The notes beneath the pieces were generated by a model that ran no database searches, was not told the DNA's origin, and saw nothing but the letters and a program-made list of their open reading frames with translations. A stretch of DNA of 64,000 bases from Lachnospiraceae bacterium (GTDB lineage Bacteria > Bacillota > Clostridia > Lachnospirales > Lachnospiraceae): NCBI GenBank assembly GCA_910575565.1, contig CAJTFL010000004.1, positions 310,001 to 374,000 of the forward strand, given 5' to 3'. Both the position numbers and the translations under genes were made by a program. Numbering within the stretch: position 1 is the first letter of the stretch; the number at the start of each line of letters is the position of its first letter. Shown here piece after piece: positions 1 to 8,416 of this stretch.

Positions 1-211
1 TTCCCGCCTCGCTCAGGTTCACCGCCGAAACTCGCTCCTATCAGCCTTTCCGCTGGTTACGCCCCTACAGCCAAAAAAGAGCCATACACCGCATTTACGC
101 GCCGCACAGCCCTTTTTTCCAGTCCCAGGTGAGCCTGATTTACTGACCTAAAAATAACCCAGCAGCAAGCGTGCACACCTAAAGCGTGTTTGAAACACAC
201 CCTAAACCGAT
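1..211. other. Window-edge non-coding stretch downstream of yajC
   Basis: I see no gene with a start codon and ribosome binding site here. A 13-base near-palindrome (GTGTTT-G-AAACAC, 186-198) lies just beyond the yajC stop, but it lacks a T-tract and a usable loop, so I do not call it a terminator. The first 120 bases are GC-rich and could be the end of a feature cut by the window edge. Confidence 0.4.
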
Positions 212-493
212 TTATTCCGGCTTTTCCACCTGTACGATGGCCTGCTTCTGCATCGGAATCCGGCAGTTTTTATTGCTCCCGAACTCCACAATCACGGTGT
301 CATCGGTCATGTCGATAATCACTCCGTAGAACCCGCTGCTGGTCAGCACGGTATCGCCTACCGCGATGCTGGCCATCAGCTCCTCATGCCTTTTCTTTTC
401 CTTTTTCTGGGGACGAAATGCGATAAAATACATCAGTCCAAACAGAAATATGAAATAGAGAATCAAGCCCATCGGCCCTCCAAATGCGTTCAT
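212..493 (-). CDS. yajC: Preprotein translocase subunit YajC
   Basis: YajC is a small single-span membrane protein that associates with SecDF and the SecYEG translocon. The 93-residue product has one N-terminal transmembrane helix (about residues 7-26, containing ILYFIFLFGLMYFIAF), followed by the RPQKKEKKR basic stretch typical of the family. A short soluble domain follows (GDTVLTSSGFYGVI, then a hydrophobic beta segment). A strong AAGGAGG ribosome binding site precedes the ATG. It is the last gene of a minus-strand run scfB-secDF-tgt-yajC, which fits co-function with the SecDF fusion two genes upstream. Length and motifs are ordinary for the family. Confidence 0.95.
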   Translation of the reverse strand: MNAFGGPMGLILYFIFLFGLMYFIAFRPQKKEKKRHEELMASIAVGDTVLTSSGFYGVIIDMTDDTVIVEFGSNKNCRIPMQKQAIVQVEKPE

Positions 494-541
494 CTTTATT
501 CCTCCTTAATTATTCCACCCGCCGCTAACTTCACTGCTGAT

Positions 542-1672
542 CTACTGCCCCAACATCCCGGCAATCTTTCTTTCCTTATACTCCTGATAGCGGTGCTCCT
601 CAATAGCCTGGCGGATCTCTTCCATCATTGTATTATAAAAATACAGATTATGCAAGACGCATAATCGCATTCCCAGCATCTCTTTTGCCTTCAACAGATG
701 CCGGATATACGCACGGCTGTAGGAACGGCAGGCCGGACAAGGGCAGCCTTCCTCAATGGGCCGGGGATCCAGCTCATATTTCTGGTTAAATAAATTTAAC
801 TTTCCCTTGTTGGTATAGACATGGCCGTGCCGCCCGTTCCTTGAAGGGTATACGCAGTCAAAGAAATCCACGCCCCGATCCACGGCCTCCAGGATGTTTA
901 TGGGCGTCCCCACCCCCATCAGGTAGGTGGGGCGATCCTGGGGCAGGTGGGGAACCGTAACATCCAGGATACGGTACATCTCTTCATGGCTCTCCCCCAC
1001 TGCAAGCCCTCCTATGGCATATCCATCCAGCCCCAAACCGGCAATCTCCTTCGCATGGCGGATGCGGATCTCCTCCACCACCCCGCCCTGGTTAATGCCG
1101 AACAGCAGCTGCTCTTTATTGATGGTATCCTCCAGCCGGTTAAGCCTGTCCATCTCCGCCCGGCAGCGATGAAGCCACCGGGTCGTCCGGTCAACACTGT
1201 TTTTGATATAGCCGTAATCGGCCCGGCTTGGGGGACACTCATCAAAGGCCATGGCGATGGTAGAACCCAGGTTGGACTGGATCTGCATACTTTCCTCCGG
1301 TCCCATGAAAATCTTTCGCCCATCGATATGGGACTGGAAAGTAACGCCCTCTTCCTTGATCTTCCTAAGGCCTGCCAGGGAAAACACCTGGAAGCCGCCG
1401 GAATCGGTCAAGATCGGCCGATCCCAGTTCATAAACCGATGAAGCCCGCCAAACTGCTTGATCAGCTTATCCCCCGTCCGCACGTGCAGATGGTAAGTGT
1501 TGGAAAGCTGCACCTGGGTTTTGATGGCCTTCAAGTCATCCGTAGACACAGCTCCCTTAATGGCCGCCACCGTCCCCACATTCATAAACAGCGGCGTCTG
1601 AACCGTGCCATGGGCCGTCTTAAACTTGGCCCGCTTCGCCCGTCCGTCCCGCGCTAAAATCCGGTATTCCAT
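542..1672 (-). CDS. tgt: Queuine/preQ1 tRNA-guanine transglycosylase
   Basis: The enzyme exchanges guanine-34 of GUN-anticodon tRNAs for preQ1 in the queuosine pathway (cytoplasm). The 376-residue protein is full length. It shows the active-site segment TDSGGFQVFSL near residue 90 (the Asp is the conserved acid/base) and DCVYPSRNGRHG near 265 with the nucleophilic Asp. The zinc site CPCPAC followed by a downstream Cys and His (LCVLHN) is near the C-terminus. The start ATG has an AGAAGGAG ribosome binding site and lies 18 bases after the secDF stop. The tgt-yajC-secDF arrangement is widespread in bacteria, so the context supports the call. Confidence 0.96.
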   Translation of the reverse strand: MEYRILARDGRAKRAKFKTAHGTVQTPLFMNVGTVAAIKGAVSTDDLKAIKTQVQLSNTYHLHVRTGDKLIKQFGGLHRFMNWDRPILTDSGGFQVFSLAGLRKIKEEGVTFQSHIDGRKIFMGPEESMQIQSNLGSTIAMAFDECPPSRADYGYIKNSVDRTTRWLHRCRAEMDRLNRLEDTINKEQLLFGINQGGVVEEIRIRHAKEIAGLGLDGYAIGGLAVGESHEEMYRILDVTVPHLPQDRPTYLMGVGTPINILEAVDRGVDFFDCVYPSRNGRHGHVYTNKGKLNLFNQKYELDPRPIEEGCPCPACRSYSRAYIRHLLKAKEMLGMRLCVLHNLYFYNTMMEEIRQAIEEHRYQEYKERKIAGMLGQ

Positions 1673-1690
1673 AATGCTCCTTCTCGCTTT

Positions 1691-3925
1691 TTACTGCTCT
1701 TTAGCCTTTATCTCGGCTTTCTCTGCCTTTTCCGCCTTTTTCCCGGCTTTCTCTGCCTTTTCCGCCTTTTTCGCTTCCTTGGCCTCCGCCTTTTCCTTAG
1801 CTTTCTTATTCTGGCTGTAGGTGGTCATCACATACCACAGCGCCCCGGTCACGCACACGGAAGAATACGTTCCGCATACGATGCCCACCATCAGCGGAAG
1901 GGCAAACTCGCGGATAGAGGAAACCCCCAGGATAAACAGCACAAACACCATAATAAAGGTAGTCAGCGACGTATTGATGCTCCTGGTCAAGGTCTGGGTA
2001 ATGCTGGCATTGACCACTTCGACTAAGTTCCTGCGGCTTCCCATCTCCTTTAAATTCTCCCGGATTCGGTCAAAGATTACGATGGTGGCATTGATGGAAT
2101 AGCCTACGATAGTCAGCATACAGGCGATAAAGGTGGAGCCCACCGACCATTTAAAGGCGGCATAGAACGTCAGCACCACCAAAACGTCATGGAGCAGGGC
2201 CAGCACCGCGCTGGCAGCAAACCGCACGTCGCTGAAGCGGAACCAGATATAAATCAGCATACAGATGGTGGCAATAACCACCGCCACTACGGCATCCTTC
2301 TTCATCTCGCTGCTGACGGCAGCGGAAATGCTTTCCGCCGTAATCTCCGCCTCGTCCACGCCGAAGTTTTCAATCAGCGCGCTGTTTAAGGCCTGCCGCT
2401 CTTCCACCGTAAGGGTCCTGGTCTTAATGATCACTTCGTTTGTCCCGGCGACCTTCTGAGTCTGGATACCCGCATCCTTAGTGATGGACTCCACCACCGG
2501 GACGACTTTGCTGGAAATGTCTTCCAGGCTCATATCTTCCTTAAAGGTCACATTAGTAGAAGTACCGCCCATGAAATCCAGGCTGTAGTTTAACACCGTG
2601 CCGTTAGACGCCCGGTTCACGCCCATAAACCCGAACCCGGCCACGATCATCACGATGGAAACCGCAAAGCACAGCTTCTTCTTTGAAAGGAAATCCACGG
2701 CAGCCTTTTCCTTCTTAACCCCGTAGAACTTAGCATCCTCAAAGCCCAGGACATAAAACACATTTAAGGCAAGCTTCGTCACCACCAAAGCGGTAAACAT
2801 CGACAGGATAATGCCCAGGGCCAAGGTAGCCGCGAAGCCCTTCACCGTGCCGGAGCCTCTCCAGAACAGCACCAGAGCCGCAATCAGCGTCGTAACATTG
2901 CCGTCGATAATGGCAGACAACGCCTTGCTAAATCCGCTCTTAATGGCGGACTTCACCGTCTTGCCAAGGCCAATCTCTTCCTTAATTCGGGTAAAGATAA
3001 TCACGTTGGCGTCTACGGCCATGCCGATGGACAGGATAATGCCCGCCACGCCGGGAAGGGTAAGGGTAATCTCAAATGCTGACAGCATCACCAGCACCAG
3101 GCCCACATACAAAGCCAGCGCCAGGGACGCCGCCAGGCCGGGAACTAAATAAGCCGCAACCATAAAAACAACCACGATGCCGAAGCCCACCGCCCCTGCC
3201 TTTAAGCTGGTGCTGATGGCCTCCTGCCCTAATTTTGCCCCAACCACGTTGGAACGCAGTTCCTGCAGCTCCAGGGACAGGGAACCGATGCGGATAGTCG
3301 CCGCCAGATCCTCCGCCACCTCAAACGTTTTCATGCCGGTGATCTCACACTGGCCGCCGGTGATGGCCGCCTGCACCGTAGGAGCGGACTGCACCACGCC
3401 GTCGTAAATGATGGCAATCTGCTTGCCGATATTGGCCTGGGTAATCTCTGCAAAGGTTTTTGCCCCTTCATCCGTAAGGGTAAGCTGAACCACATACTCC
3501 TGAGCCTGGACGCCGTTTCCTTCCCGCATCCCGGCCTTCGCCGAAGCCACCATGTCCCCGGTCATCAGCACATTGAACTGTTCGTCGGTAAACACCAGGG
3601 AGCCGGGCTTTCCCAATTCCTGAAGGATAGCATTGGCATCCGATACCCCAGGGATATCAATATTAATCCGGTTGGAGCCTTCCTGGTACACCTCCGACTC
3701 CATGCTGTAATGCTCCACCCTCTGCTGCAGTTTATAGATGGTATCAGACATCTGCTCTGCCGTCGGGTTTTCCTCTACCGCCTGGTAGGTGATGCTGACG
3801 CCGCCAGCCAAATCCAGGCCAAGCTTAATGTCGCCCATGCTGGAATAGCCAAACCAGCCAAACACCGCCACCACGGCGATAATCATCAAAAGGCCGATCA
3901 GGCCTTTCCCCTTGCTGCTTTTCAT
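1691..3925 (-). CDS. secDF: SecD-SecF fusion, protein translocase subunit
   Basis: SecDF uses the proton gradient to pull secreted proteins across the membrane. At 744 residues this is a natural SecD-SecF fusion. Residues 1 to about 400 are SecD-like: a first helix (LLMIIAVVAVFGWFGY), the DLAGGVSITY motif, an extracytoplasmic domain, and the multi-helix segment with GMAVDANVIIFTRIKEE. SecF follows from about residue 405 (LDFMGGTSTNV, then GYSINATIVIFDRIREN). About twelve membrane spans are expected. The C-terminal 45 residues are a Lys/Glu/Ala-rich tail (AEKAEKAGKKAEKAEKAE), longer than usual. The start has a GGAG site and lies 35 bases after the scfB stop. Confidence 0.95.
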   Translation of the reverse strand: MKSSKGKGLIGLLMIIAVVAVFGWFGYSSMGDIKLGLDLAGGVSITYQAVEENPTAEQMSDTIYKLQQRVEHYSMESEVYQEGSNRINIDIPGVSDANAILQELGKPGSLVFTDEQFNVLMTGDMVASAKAGMREGNGVQAQEYVVQLTLTDEGAKTFAEITQANIGKQIAIIYDGVVQSAPTVQAAITGGQCEITGMKTFEVAEDLAATIRIGSLSLELQELRSNVVGAKLGQEAISTSLKAGAVGFGIVVVFMVAAYLVPGLAASLALALYVGLVLVMLSAFEITLTLPGVAGIILSIGMAVDANVIIFTRIKEEIGLGKTVKSAIKSGFSKALSAIIDGNVTTLIAALVLFWRGSGTVKGFAATLALGIILSMFTALVVTKLALNVFYVLGFEDAKFYGVKKEKAAVDFLSKKKLCFAVSIVMIVAGFGFMGVNRASNGTVLNYSLDFMGGTSTNVTFKEDMSLEDISSKVVPVVESITKDAGIQTQKVAGTNEVIIKTRTLTVEERQALNSALIENFGVDEAEITAESISAAVSSEMKKDAVVAVVIATICMLIYIWFRFSDVRFAASAVLALLHDVLVVLTFYAAFKWSVGSTFIACMLTIVGYSINATIVIFDRIRENLKEMGSRRNLVEVVNASITQTLTRSINTSLTTFIMVFVLFILGVSSIREFALPLMVGIVCGTYSSVCVTGALWYVMTTYSQNKKAKEKAEAKEAKKAEKAEKAGKKAEKAEKAEIKAKEQ

Positions 3926-3960
3926 CTTCGTTTCTCCTTCTCTTACTCCTTGCTTCTGCC

Positions 3961-5385
3961 TTATCTCATCGCTTTGCGGGCTTTGTCTTCTTCCATATCC
4001 GCCAGCGCCGCCTTAATCATAATGGCGCATTCAATCCGCTTTTTCTGCATCACGCAGCCAATCTCATAGGCATCCGTAATCTGCCCATGGAAATGATAGG
4101 AATTCGCCGCGCAGCCGCCGCTGCAATAGAACCTGGCAAAGCAGTCCCGGCAGGCCTCCTTGGCATAAACATTGCACAGCTTAAACTCATCGCGAACCGG
4201 CGTGTTTACAATGCCCACATCCACATTGCCCAGCAAAAACTCCTCCTGCCCCACAAACTGATGGCAGGGATAGAAATCCCCCCAGGGCGTTACCGCCAAA
4301 TACTCCGTGCCGGAGCCGCATCCGGAAAGGCGCTTGGCCACGCATGGCCCCGCCTTTAAATCCAGCATAAAATGAAAAAAGTTAAAGCCCCTGCCTTCCT
4401 TCTTCCGTTTAATATATTCCGCCGCCAGCTGATCATACTGCTCAAGGATCACCGGAAGATCCTCCTCGCGGATAGCGTACTCCTCCTCAGGGGAAGCAAC
4501 CACCGGCTCAATAGACATCTGGCGAAAGCCTAAATCCGCAAAGTGGATGGCATCCTGGGCAAAATCCAGGTTATGGTGGGTAAATGTCCCCCGCACATAG
4601 TAATCTGTCTGCCCCCGGCTCTCTGCAAACTTCCTAAACTTAGGCACGATTAAGTCATAGCTGCCCTTGCCGTTCCGAAAAGGACGCATCATATCATTTA
4701 CTTCCTTCCGGCCATCCAGGCTTAACACTACATTTGCCATTTCCCGGTTGCAAAACTCCATTACCTCGTCACTAAGCAGTACCCCGTTAGTGGTAAGGGT
4801 GAACCGGAAATGCTTGTCATAAAGCTTTTCCTGCTCCCTTCCGTAGTTTACCAGCTGCTTTACCACTTCCCAATTCATCAGCGGCTCCCCGCCGAAAAAA
4901 TCCACCTCCAGGTTTCTCCTGCCTCCCGAGCTGGCAATCAGGAAATCCAGCGCCTTCTTCCCCACCTCAAAACTCATCAGGGCACGGCGGCCATGGTATT
5001 CCCCTTCCTCTGCAAAGCAGTACCTGCAGGCCAGGTTGCAGTCATGGGCGATATGGAGGCACAAAGCCTTGACCACCGTCTTCCGCCGCTTAAAATCCAT
5101 CACGAAATCCTGGTAAATGTCTTTTGCAAAAAGCTGCTCCCGGTTAATCAGCTCTTCAATCTCCTCCAGGGATTCTTCCAGCTCCTTCCTTGGGTACTTA
5201 CCTGCCAGGGAGGAAAAAACCGCCTCTTTCTCTTCCACGGTCAGCGGCCTTGGCTTTTCCATATCCGAAACCATGCCGGAAAGCACCTTAACCGCATCAT
5301 ACATCACCGGTTCCGCCACATGGACAGAACCGCTGTTTACATCCAGAATAATGGAATAACCGTTATTGATATATTGATGAACCAC
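3961..5385 (-). CDS. scfB: SCIFF ranthipeptide maturase, radical SAM/SPASM
   Basis: This family is known to install thioether crosslinks in the SCIFF precursor peptide. The 474-residue protein starts with a PqqD/RRE-like peptide-binding region (about residues 1-90). It then has the radical SAM cluster motif CNLACRYC near residue 115 and the GGEPL motif (FFGGEPLMNW) near 165. A C-terminal SPASM domain binds auxiliary clusters (Cys in CGSGTEY, YPCHQF, KLCNVY, then ACRDCFARFYCSGGC). The precursor gene scfA lies directly upstream on the same strand, separated by a hairpin terminator. Everything needed for activity appears present. Confidence 0.95.
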   Translation of the reverse strand: MVHQYINNGYSIILDVNSGSVHVAEPVMYDAVKVLSGMVSDMEKPRPLTVEEKEAVFSSLAGKYPRKELEESLEEIEELINREQLFAKDIYQDFVMDFKRRKTVVKALCLHIAHDCNLACRYCFAEEGEYHGRRALMSFEVGKKALDFLIASSGGRRNLEVDFFGGEPLMNWEVVKQLVNYGREQEKLYDKHFRFTLTTNGVLLSDEVMEFCNREMANVVLSLDGRKEVNDMMRPFRNGKGSYDLIVPKFRKFAESRGQTDYYVRGTFTHHNLDFAQDAIHFADLGFRQMSIEPVVASPEEEYAIREEDLPVILEQYDQLAAEYIKRKKEGRGFNFFHFMLDLKAGPCVAKRLSGCGSGTEYLAVTPWGDFYPCHQFVGQEEFLLGNVDVGIVNTPVRDEFKLCNVYAKEACRDCFARFYCSGGCAANSYHFHGQITDAYEIGCVMQKKRIECAIMIKAALADMEEDKARKAMR

Positions 5386-5509
5386 AAAATTACCTCTTCC
5401 TACGTTTAACTGATGTTAAGAGTTCCTGCTGGCTGATGTTTTCTATATTTAATATACTTTTAATTGCCGTCCGTTCAGCCGCGCCGCCGGCCAAACTTTC
5501 GCGATAAAA

Positions 5510-5540
5510 AGCGGCGGGCCTGGTGTGCCGGCCCGCCGCT
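5510..5540 (-). terminator. Hairpin terminator/attenuator between scfA and scfB
   Basis: A perfect 11-bp inverted repeat (arms AGCGGCGGGCC at 5510-5520 and GGCCCGCCGCT at 5530-5540, 9-base loop) lies 22 bases past the scfA stop on the minus strand. It is followed on that strand by TTTTTATC. This is a textbook Rho-independent structure. It probably lowers scfB transcription relative to scfA, giving more precursor than enzyme. Confidence 0.85.
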
Positions 5541-5561
5541 GCCGTCTCAGAACGCCACGCC

Positions 5562-5708
5562 CTAGCGGCGGCTGTTCTCACAGCTTTGGTTTCCCACAGT
5601 ACAAGAAGTTTTGCAGGCTGACTGGCAGGAAGTCTGGCACTCACCGCAGCCGCCTTTCTTCATTGTATCCTTTAACGTATTCGCATTTAACGTCTTTACA
5701 TATTTCAT
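5562..5708 (-). CDS. scfA: SCIFF (six-cysteine) ranthipeptide precursor
   Basis: This short gene encodes a 48-residue peptide beginning MKYVKTLNANTLKDT. Six cysteines fall at positions 21, 24, 28, 32, 36 and 43, the pattern that defines the SCIFF family (six cysteines in forty-five residues). It is the substrate of the adjacent radical SAM maturase, which in this family links Cys sulfurs to backbone carbons of acceptor residues such as Thr. A GGAGG-type ribosome binding site sits upstream of the ATG. A promoter lies about 35 bases upstream and a strong hairpin follows the stop. The mature product's role is not established. It is nearly universal in Clostridia and has been suggested to act in communication or regulation. 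Confidence 0.95.
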   Translation of the reverse strand: MKYVKTLNANTLKDTMKKGGCGECQTSCQSACKTSCTVGNQSCENSRR

Positions 5709-5742
5709 CTCGCTGTGCCTCCATTCTTAAAAGTTCTCTGAG

Positions 5743-5771
5743 ATTATATCATATGTACAAGTAGTTCGCAA
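5743..5771 (-). promoter_or_regulatory. Promoter of scfA
   Basis: On the minus strand a -35 TTGCGA (5766-5771) and a perfect -10 TATAAT (5743-5748) are separated by 17 bases. The -10 is extended by TGA (TGATATAAT). Transcription would start about 30 bases before the scfA ribosome binding site. The same ATATGATATAAT string occurs upstream of two polysaccharide operons in this window. Confidence 0.7.
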
Positions 5772-5885
5772 GTTGTTTTCTCCAGGGCAGGAATGAATGT
5801 TCAAATACGTTCTGGGAAAAGCCTTCATATCTGCTATTTTGCCCGCATACACTGGACTATAAACTGAAAAAGAGGGAAAACATCC

Positions 5886-6239
5886 ATGCGAACAACGAAA
5901 ATCTTAACCCGTTCCCTGCTCATCTCCTATCTGCTCAGCGCCCTGCTGCTGACCCTCTTGGCCTTCGGGCTGTACCGCTTAAAGCTTTCCCCTGCCCGGG
6001 TCAGCGCCGGAATCTATGGGATCTACGGGATCAGCTGCTTTATCGGCGGAATGCTTGCGGGGAAGGGACTGCCAAACCGCCGGTTTTTCTGGGGGCTTTT
6101 ATCCGGCCTTTTGTATTTCCTGGTTCTGGCGCTGATGTCCTTCCTCCTTCACAAAGGGCTGGAAACGGATACCAAAACTTTAACCCTGATCCTGGCGGCC
6201 TGCGCCGGGTGCGGCACTGTAGGCGGGATGGTGAGTTGA
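5886..6239 (+). CDS. TIGR04086 family membrane protein
   Basis: The 117-residue product is almost entirely hydrophobic, with four predicted membrane helices (roughly residues 9-27, 38-58, 66-86 and 96-115) and a glycine-rich character (GIYGIYGISCFIGGMLAGKG). This resembles the TIGR04086/DUF3792 family, which is typically found near yajC and the SCIFF genes in Clostridia. The function is unknown. A GAGGG site precedes the ATG. It is transcribed away from scfA and converges with the CBS-domain gene, whose stop is only 3 bases away. Confidence 0.75.
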   Translation: MRTTKILTRSLLISYLLSALLLTLLAFGLYRLKLSPARVSAGIYGIYGISCFIGGMLAGKGLPNRRFFWGLLSGLLYFLVLALMSFLLHKGLETDTKTLTLILAACAGCGTVGGMVS

Positions 6240-6242
6240 CGG

Positions 6243-7547
6243 CTATGCCGTCTCCGCCGCCTGCCCGTTCTCCGTCCTTTCCTCTTCCGGCTCCGGCACA
6301 TAAAGAAGGATGGATTCAATCCGGTTTTTATCCATATGCTCCACAACCATCCGAAGCCCGCCTTCGTGGCACACCTCCTCCCCCTCCTCCGGGAGATGAT
6401 CCAAAAGCCCGATCACCAGGCCCCCTATGGAATCATAATCCTCCGACTCCAGCTTTAACCCCAGCCGATCATTTAAATCATTCAATTTCATGGAGCCGTC
6501 CACCCGGTATTTCCCCGGCTCTAACTCCACTAAATCCTCTTCCTCATCCTCATCATATTCGTCCCTAAGCTCCCCTACGATCTCCTCCAGCATATCCTCC
6601 AGGGTAATCAGCCCCGCCGTGGAACCGTACTCATCTAAGACAATCACGATATTGCTTAAGGTCTTGCGCATCTCTACCATCAATTCCGCCGCCTTCTTAA
6701 ACTCATACGTATACAAAGGCTGGCGCAGGAAATCCCGGATAGAAAAATGCTCCTTGCTCTCCAAAAGCAGCAGATCCTTTACATTGATAATCCCGATAAC
6801 GTGATCCGTGCTTTCCTCATACACCGGAAACCGGGTATACTTCTCCTCCCGAAACAGCTCCAAAAGCTCGTCATAGGTAGCATCCACATTTACCAAGGTC
6901 ATGTCAATCCGGGGAACCATAATGTCCTTTGCCAGATTGTCCCCAAAATCAAACACGTTGGTAATCATCTTCTTTTCTTCCGTCTGGATTACGCCTTCCT
7001 CGTGACTGACCTCCACGATGGTCCTAAGCTCATCCTCCGTGATGGACTCCTGCTTTTTATTCGGATCAACCTTAAACAGCTTTAGCACGCCCATGGAAAG
7101 CTGGTTTACCAGGAAAATTACCGGCGTCATCAGGTTCATCAAGGCATAAATCACCGGCGCATACGTCAATGAGATTGTTTCGGAAGATAGGGTAGAAATG
7201 GTTTTCGGCGTAATCTCCCCAAACACCAAAATCAGCAGCGTAAGGATGCCGGTAGCAATGCCCACCGCTTTGCTCCCGAAAAAATCCGTAGCCAGCATCG
7301 TCAGCAGGGAAGACGCAGACAGATTCACCACATTGTTTCCGATTAAGATGGCACTCAGCATCTTACCCTGGTCCTCGATGATCTTAATCACCGTCTCCGC
7401 ACGCTTATGGCCATTCTCTGCCAGCGTCCTCATGCGAATCTTGTTTACCGTGGTAAGGGCTGTTTCTGCCGAAGAAAAAAATGCAGACAGCATCAGTAAG
7501 ATCAATAAAATAATCAGTTGTATGGCCGCGTCGCCTGACGGATCCAT
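6243..7547 (-). CDS. HlyC/CorC (CNNM-type) membrane protein with CBS pair
   Basis: The 434-residue protein has the classical order: an N-terminal DUF21 membrane domain (about residues 1-180, hydrophobic helices such as LIILLILLMLSAFFSSAETA), then a tandem CBS pair (about 210-335, MVPRIDMTLV and GIINVKDLLLL). A C-terminal CorC_HlyC domain follows (about 350-420, YRVDGSMKLNDLNDRL). The family is linked to magnesium or cobalt efflux. The older label hemolysin is misleading. A promoter with TTGACA and TAAAAT lies upstream. A stretch of A residues directly before the ATG separates it from a weak AAGGAAG ribosome binding site. Confidence 0.9.
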   Translation of the reverse strand: MDPSGDAAIQLIILLILLMLSAFFSSAETALTTVNKIRMRTLAENGHKRAETVIKIIEDQGKMLSAILIGNNVVNLSASSLLTMLATDFFGSKAVGIATGILTLLILVFGEITPKTISTLSSETISLTYAPVIYALMNLMTPVIFLVNQLSMGVLKLFKVDPNKKQESITEDELRTIVEVSHEEGVIQTEEKKMITNVFDFGDNLAKDIMVPRIDMTLVNVDATYDELLELFREEKYTRFPVYEESTDHVIGIINVKDLLLLESKEHFSIRDFLRQPLYTYEFKKAAELMVEMRKTLSNIVIVLDEYGSTAGLITLEDMLEEIVGELRDEYDEDEEEDLVELEPGKYRVDGSMKLNDLNDRLGLKLESEDYDSIGGLVIGLLDHLPEEGEEVCHEGGLRMVVEHMDKNRIESILLYVPEPEEERTENGQAAETA

Positions 7548-7583
7548 AAAAAAACCACTTCCTTTTCCTTAAATTTTACCTGA

Positions 7584-7612
7584 ATTTTACTATACTCTTG
7601 GGGTTGTGTCAA
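7584..7612 (-). promoter_or_regulatory. Promoter of the HlyC/CorC gene
   Basis: On the minus strand a perfect -35 TTGACA (7607-7612) and -10 TAAAAT (7584-7589) are 17 bases apart, about 40 bases before the start codon. Confidence 0.7.
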
Positions 7613-7931
7613 GCAAAAGAGGGGGCGGGATTAAAGGCGGGGCGGGGGACGGAGTGGAAAAGAAAGGGCTGCATACACGGTGCAGCCATGGTATTGGCAT
7701 TGGAAATTGGGGAACTCCGCCAGAAGAGTCTGACCGACGAGGCATCGCCAAGGCAATCGGCATCAAACGCATTACTTTCCGCTCTCGCTTCAAAAAAGCA
7801 AAAGGACAGCTTGCCACTGAATTCCCAGAGCGTTTCTAATCTTATTCTCTCTGTGTCCGCTCCGACTGCCGCGATGGTGTCCGGAGTTTCATCTTCCGCT
7901 TCAATTTAATGCACTAATTAATACATTTTTC
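7613..7931. other. Gene-free stretch with open frames but no supported gene
   Basis: Several frames stay open here on both strands. The longest uninterrupted minus-strand frame (about 7620-7915) has no start codon with a ribosome binding site. None of the translations shows a recognisable domain. It may be the remnant of a gene or mobile element. I do not assign a product. Confidence 0.4.
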
Positions 7932-7960
7932 TTGACAGACGAACCTGCTTTGTGTATCAT
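7932..7960 (+). promoter_or_regulatory. Promoter of the toxin-antitoxin operon
   Basis: A perfect -35 TTGACA (7932-7937) and -10 TATCAT (7955-7960) are separated by exactly 17 bases. A TTGGAGG ribosome binding site follows just before the ATG at 7981. AT-rich sequence with ATTAAT palindromes immediately upstream could hold an autoregulatory operator, which would fit the zinc-ribbon/HTH antitoxin. Confidence 0.75.
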
Positions 7961-7980
7961 ATTCTTGGAGGTAATACTTT

Positions 7981-8390
7981 ATGAATCCAAACTACAACCA
8001 GAATTATACACGGGAAAAAATTGATACTGTCCTTGCAAAGATAAAGTCCTGTGTTGAAAAAATAGATATACCATCTCCCTGAATGAAAACCGCCAGGAGA
8101 ACATAGACTTTATTAATGAATACAATATCCGAAGCGATAAGCAAAAATCTATATTGATGCAAATTGAGACAGACGACTTCTGCCATTCGCTTCGGAACAC
8201 AAAAACCGGATATGAATACGAAGTTCTCTATGTGTTTGTCCCTCAAGCACAGCTCTTCAATGCCGAAGGCGAGAAAGAAACCGTTGATATATATACCAAA
8301 TTCAATGTAATTGACCTTCCATCAGGAAGCAGAGTTGTCGTTATATCATTTCACAAAAGGAATAAACCCATCGATTACCTGTTTCGATAA
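7981..8390 (+). pseudogene. MqsR-like toxin of a Panacea TA pair, frameshifted
   Basis: A start with a GGAGG site opens 27 codons (MNPNYNQNYTREKIDTVLAK and 7 more). A TGA then ends that frame 11 codons later. The coding sense continues in the -1 frame from an A6 run at about 8056-8061, giving a 136-residue product if joined. The downstream part carries EIL-like helices, then DDFCHSL, YEVLYVFVPQ and VVVISFHKRNKP, which resemble the MqsR/RelE-like fold (compare SDFYKS and LIVSF in E. coli MqsR). The next gene is an MqsA-like Panacea antitoxin, so the family assignment is contextually strong. The break could be a true null mutation, a homopolymer assembly error, or less likely slippage on the A run. 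Confidence 0.65.
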
Positions 8391-8416
8391 TGGTGGGTAG
8401 AAAGGAGGAGCTGCAG

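Noticed and set aside
186..198. Near-palindrome GTGTTTGAAACAC as a terminator of yajC
   Set aside because: The stem is short with almost no loop and no T-tract on the minus strand.
5390..5644. 84-codon minus frame over scfA
   Set aside because: It overlaps the real six-cysteine peptide in another frame and spans the terminator hairpin. Its composition is not protein-like.
7606..7909. Overlapping plus-strand frames upstream of the toxin-antitoxin operon
   Set aside because: No ribosome binding site and no recognisable domain. Frames are open on both strands at once, which is typical of non-coding GC-rich sequence.
8056..8062. Programmed -1 frameshift in the toxin gene
   Set aside because: The zero-frame codons around the A run do not form a proper X XXY YYZ heptamer, since the last codon ATA would mispair after slippage. 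I saw no downstream stimulatory hairpin.
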